Origin: Defluviitaleaceae bacterium
GTDB taxonomy: Bacteria; Bacillota; Clostridia; Lachnospirales; WRAA01
Assembly: GCA_009780445.1 (NCBI GenBank)
Contig: WRAA01000069.1
Span: forward strand, 1 to 8,954
DNA: 8,954 nucleotides
Reading direction: 5' to 3'
Positions 6,504-8,954 of this stretch are shown piece after piece. The notes below the pieces were generated by a model. It had not been told where the DNA came from, did not search any database, and saw only the letters and a list, made by a program, of their open reading frames with translations. The number at the start of each line of letters is the position of its first letter. Position 1 is the first letter of the stretch. The translations under genes were made by a program, and so were the position numbers.

Positions 6504-7700
6504 ATGTTAATAACGTTGTGGAATTACATCCGGGGATATGTTATTATAGAGGTGACAGGCAAGGGGGCGCTGCGCTTCCTTAATATTGCGGCGCGCGGCG
6601 GGACATACATATGGGATGTGGAGCAGACGGAGCGCGGCATGTGCTTGAAGGTGTCGGTGGCTGCGTTTTGGGGCTTGCGGCGGCACGCGCGTAAGGCGGG
6701 CTGTAAGTACCGCATCAGGAGCCGCAGCGGCGCGCCCTTTGTGATATTCCGCTATCGCAGGCGCAAGATGCTTGCGGCCGGCGCGTGTATGTTCCTGGCG
6801 GGCTTGTATGCCATGTCGCTGTTTGTGTGGCAGGTGGAGGTTGTGGGCGCGGACCGGCTGAACCCCGCGGAGATCACCGCCGCGGCGGAGCAGGCCGGGC
6901 TTGGCCTCAGCCGTTTCCGCCCGAACGTTAACCGCGGGGATGTGGAGATGCACCTTATGCGCAGCTTCGAGGATATCGCGTGGGTGAATGTGTCTCTGCG
7001 CGGAACGGCGGCGGTTATCAACATTACGGAGACCTTGCCGCGCCAGATCATCGTGGACCGCCGAAGCCCCGCAGATGTTGTTGCCGCGCGGGACGGGCTT
7101 GTGGTGAGCATAACGGCTTCCCGCGGGACGCCCGTGGTGCGGGTGCATGACGTGGTGCGGGCGGGTGACGTGCTGGTCAGCTCCGAGATAGTGGTGCGCG
7201 ACGACGAAACGGGCAGGGTCACCGACAACATTCACGCCCACGCGCAGGTGCTTGCGCGGATATACTACGACTTCAACTTCGGCGTACACTACGTCTATCA
7301 CATGCGAAATTATACCGGCAGGGAGCATACGGCCCATGATATAATACTGTTTGGCCGCACCTTCGCCATGCCGTTTGCGAACCACGGCTTTACGAACTAT
7401 ACGCGCAGGACATATTCGCGCAATGTCGGCATCGGGCAGTATTATCCCCTGCCGGTGAAGGTGGTGTCGCGAAGGTACAGCGAGTTTGTCGAGACCACCC
7501 ACCGGCGGGAGTTGGAGGAGGCCAAGGCTTTGGCCGAGGCCGTGCTGGAATCGCGAATAGAGGCGGTTGTAAGCCCGCAGGCCGAGATCGTGGGCAGGCG
7601 CGTGGACTTTCTGGAGCATAACCCGGGCGCGCTGCTGGTGCGGGCGGCTGTGGCGGCTGTGGAGGATATCGGCGAACAGCGGCCGGCGTTCGGCCGGTGA
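6504..7700 (+). CDS. yqfD: Sporulation protein YqfD
   Basis: A 398-residue single-pass membrane protein of the YqfD family, close to the usual length. The N-terminal domain (about 1-85) begins WNYIRGYVIIEVTGKGALRF, a typical YqfD opening. It is followed by basic residues (RYRRRK, 84-88) and a membrane helix (about 89-109). After the membrane, VEVVGADRLNPAEI...LRGTAAVINITETLPRQ (about 111-181) resembles the POTRA-like fold of FtsQ/DivIB. A small barrel-like segment follows (about 188-230; DGLVVSITASRGTPVVRVHDVVRAGDVLVS), then the conserved C-terminal region. YqfD acts in the mother cell during sporulation under sigma E in Bacillus; the mechanism is not established. The ATG follows TGAGGT, which overlaps the yqfC stop. 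phoH starts 25 bases after its stop. Confidence 0.9.
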   Translation: MLITLWNYIRGYVIIEVTGKGALRFLNIAARGGTYIWDVEQTERGMCLKVSVAAFWGLRRHARKAGCKYRIRSRSGAPFVIFRYRRRKMLAAGACMFLAGLYAMSLFVWQVEVVGADRLNPAEITAAAEQAGLGLSRFRPNVNRGDVEMHLMRSFEDIAWVNVSLRGTAAVINITETLPRQIIVDRRSPADVVAARDGLVVSITASRGTPVVRVHDVVRAGDVLVSSEIVVRDDETGRVTDNIHAHAQVLARIYYDFNFGVHYVYHMRNYTGREHTAHDIILFGRTFAMPFANHGFTNYTRRTYSRNVGIGQYYPLPVKVVSRRYSEFVETTHRRELEEAKALAEAVLESRIEAVVSPQAEIVGRRVDFLEHNPGALLVRAAVAAVEDIGEQRPAFGR

Positions 7701-7725
7701 CAGCCTTTTACAAAGGAGAACAAAC

Positions 7726-8724
7726 ATGGAACAAAACTCGCAGAAGAGAGTTATAGAGATATACAACGGCGTTATCGGCAACGTGTTCGGCAAGCTTGAC
7801 GAGAACATCAAGAAGATCGAGAACACCTTCGGCGTGGTGGTGGTGAACCGGGGCGAAAGCGTGCTGGTGTCCGGCGCGAACGCACACAAGGCCGAGGCCG
7901 TTTTGCGCAAGCTGATCACCTTTGCCGAAAAGGGGGAGGAGATCGGCGAACAGCGGGTGAACTATATCATTGCGTCGCTGGAGGACGAAGGTTTCGGCGA
8001 TATCGAGAAGATACATTCCGACAGCGTGTGCATGACCATCGGCGGCAAGGTTATCAAGCCCAAGACGCTGGGGCAGAAACGTTATGTGGACCTGATACGC
8101 AAGGAGTCGGCCGTGTTCGGCATAGGGCCGGCCGGCACGGGCAAGACATATCTGGCAATGGCCATGGCGATAACGGCCTTTCGCGGGAATAACGTGAACC
8201 GCATAATTCTTACGCGCCCGGCTATCGAGGCCGGCGAGAAGCTGGGCTTTTTGCCGGGAGACCTGCACGCAAAGGTGGATCCGTACCTGCGCCCGCTTTA
8301 TGACGCTCTGCACGAGATTATGGGCGCGGACGCCTTCCAGAAGAACATGGAGAAGGGGCTGATCGAAGTGGCTCCGCTGGCGTATATGCGCGGGCGCACC
8401 CTCGACAACGCGTTCATCGTGCTGGACGAAGCGCAGAACACTACGCCGGAGCAGATGAAGATGTTCCTGACACGCCTTGGCTTCGGCTCGAAGGCCGTGA
8501 TAACGGGGGATATAACGCAGATAGACCTGCCCGAGGGCAGGAACAGCGGCTTGATAGAGGCCACGCGCATCCTTGCCGGCGTGGAGGGCATTGGCGTGTC
8601 TGTGCTGACCGACAAGGACGTGGTGCGGCACCCGCTGGTGCAGCGCATAATACAGGCTTACGAGAAGTACGAGGCACGCGCGAAACGCTCCGAAACGGTA
8701 AAGCGCAGGCATAAGGGTTTGTAA
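7726..8724 (+). CDS. phoH: PhoH family ATPase (PhoL/YbeZ-type)
   Basis: A 332-residue cytoplasmic P-loop ATPase, slightly longer than B. subtilis PhoH. The N-terminal part (about 8-70) looks like a small KH-type RNA-binding fold. The ATPase core has Walker A GPAGTGKT (134-141), the family motif TRPAIEAGEKLGFLPGDL (163-180), Walker B IVLDEAQN (231-238) and the sensor-like VITGDITQIDLP (258-269). Proteins of this type work with the endoribonuclease YbeY in rRNA processing and ribosome quality control in other bacteria; the phosphate-starvation link is historical. Start: ATG at 7726 with AAAGGAG (7712-7718) seven bases upstream. It is the third gene of a yqfC-yqfD-phoH operon. Its last three codons (K-G-L) and stop fall inside the left arm of a palindrome, so the C-terminus may have been rewritten by that element. 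The expected next genes yqfF and ybeY are not in the remaining 230 bases. Confidence 0.95.
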   Translation: MEQNSQKRVIEIYNGVIGNVFGKLDENIKKIENTFGVVVVNRGESVLVSGANAHKAEAVLRKLITFAEKGEEIGEQRVNYIIASLEDEGFGDIEKIHSDSVCMTIGGKVIKPKTLGQKRYVDLIRKESAVFGIGPAGTGKTYLAMAMAITAFRGNNVNRIILTRPAIEAGEKLGFLPGDLHAKVDPYLRPLYDALHEIMGADAFQKNMEKGLIEVAPLAYMRGRTLDNAFIVLDEAQNTTPEQMKMFLTRLGFGSKAVITGDITQIDLPEGRNSGLIEATRILAGVEGIGVSVLTDKDVVRHPLVQRIIQAYEKYEARAKRSETVKRRHKGL

Positions 8725-8876
8725 AGGAATAAGCTTTCCGATTTTGCGCAGGATTTTTGTGCAAATGCAAGGAACTGATGACGCCGCGAACCTGGAAGGT
8801 TCGCAAGGAAGAAGTGACGCAGCAGTTGCGCAAAAAGACAAGCAAAACGGAAAGTTTATTCCTTTGCAAACCCTTA
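8712..8876. repeat. 165-base palindrome (hairpin element, MITE-like) overlapping the end of phoH
   Basis: Arms 8712-8740 and 8848-8876 pair over 29 positions, 27 Watson-Crick plus two G-T (8722/8866 and 8733/8855), without a gap. The interior is also folded: 8742-8750 TTTTGCGCA matches 8827-8835 TGCGCAAAA, AACTG (8773-8777) matches CAGTT (8823-8827), and a perfect 7-bp stem GCGAACC/GGTTCGC (8786-8792 with 8798-8804) closes a five-base loop. Both ends are TA followed inward by AGGGTTTG. The left arm encodes the last codons and stop of phoH. It could act as a 3' mRNA hairpin or bidirectional terminator, but no classical T tract follows it. The ends match the palindrome at 3499-3600. Confidence 0.78.
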
Positions 8877-8954
8877 GGGCGTGTTTGAAAACCCCATTCC
8901 GGCGTATTTTCGGTGCTTTTTCCGCCATACGTCGTCAGTGTCAAACTTGCGAAC
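8874..8954 (-). other. Short open frame running off the window (possible 3' end of a convergent gene)
   Basis: On the - strand 26 codons are open from the window edge to a TAA at 8876-8874. The frame reads VRKFDTDDVWRKKHRKYAGM and then GFSNTP. The composition (Lys/Arg/Asp/Trp mix, no low complexity) is protein-like and the stop coincides with the palindrome end, so this may be the C-terminus of a gene converging on phoH, or part of a repeated element. Twenty-six open codons can occur by chance; I do not recognise the family. Confidence 0.25.

Noticed and set aside
7682..7696. Small GGCCG/CGGCC hairpin at the end of yqfD
   Set aside because: A five-pair stem inside coding sequence with no proper T run; unlikely to terminate before phoH.
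6507..7919. Long - strand open frame opposite yqfD
   Set aside because: Antisense shadow of yqfD; low-complexity basic composition and no ribosome binding site.
8778..8888. A 36-codon + strand frame starting at ATG 8778 with AAGGA nearby
   Set aside because: It lies almost wholly within the palindrome, its content is dictated by the inverted repeats, and no known family is recognisable.
7708..8928. Long - strand open frame opposite phoH
   Set aside because: Shadow of the high-G+C codon pattern of phoH; its composition is His/Arg/Leu rich and it has no recognisable domain.
1..8954. CRISPR arrays, tRNA or rRNA genes, phage genes, transposase genes
   Set aside because: None seen. The only tandem array has 15-bp units without spacers, and no open frame resembles a transposase or integrase.

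Overview
The window looks like chromosomal DNA from a G+C-rich, endospore-forming, probably anaerobic member of the Firmicutes (Clostridia-like). The evidence is a yqfC-yqfD-phoH cluster (yqfC/yqfD are sporulation genes of Bacillus and Clostridia), strong GGAGG-type ribosome binding sites before most genes, an oxygen-sensitive Fe-S class I fumarase, and a Clostridia-style multi-HAMP/PAS chemoreceptor. The species cannot be named from this sequence alone.

Left part, + strand (2-3418): a 5'-truncated class I fumarate hydratase with alpha and beta parts in one chain overlaps a secreted glycerophosphodiester-phosphodiesterase-like enzyme that carries a C-terminal copper-amine-oxidase-N-like domain. 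A two-TM bacterial PH-domain protein follows 15 bases later. After a 137-base gap containing a GNRA-capped hairpin comes a 75-aa DUF378 membrane protein, closed by a strong rho-independent terminator (3429-3476).

Middle, - strand (3601-5982): one large transmembrane methyl-accepting chemotaxis protein (Cache-like sensor, HAMP, PAS, extra HAMP-like units, signalling hairpin). It has a good sigma-A-type promoter at 6077-6105 and 15-bp tandem repeats in its leader. No other chemotaxis gene is in view. A 102-base palindrome directly follows its stop codon.

Right part, + strand (6224-8724): yqfC, yqfD and phoH, tightly spaced and probably one operon. In Bacillus this operon continues with the HD-domain gene yqfF, then ybeY. 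Here it stops at a 165-base palindrome (8712-8876) that supplies the last codons and stop of phoH. The last 78 bases hold a short open frame on the - strand that runs off the window.

The most interesting signal is that the two palindromes share their ends. Both are bounded by TA, both arms start NGG(A/G)(C/T)TTG, and both have the same T-versus-C asymmetry at arm position 9, while the differences between them are compensated in both arms. This suggests a family of mobile or structural hairpin elements (MITE-like or 3'-end RNA hairpins) that lodge at gene ends. The genes themselves are mostly ordinary members of known families.
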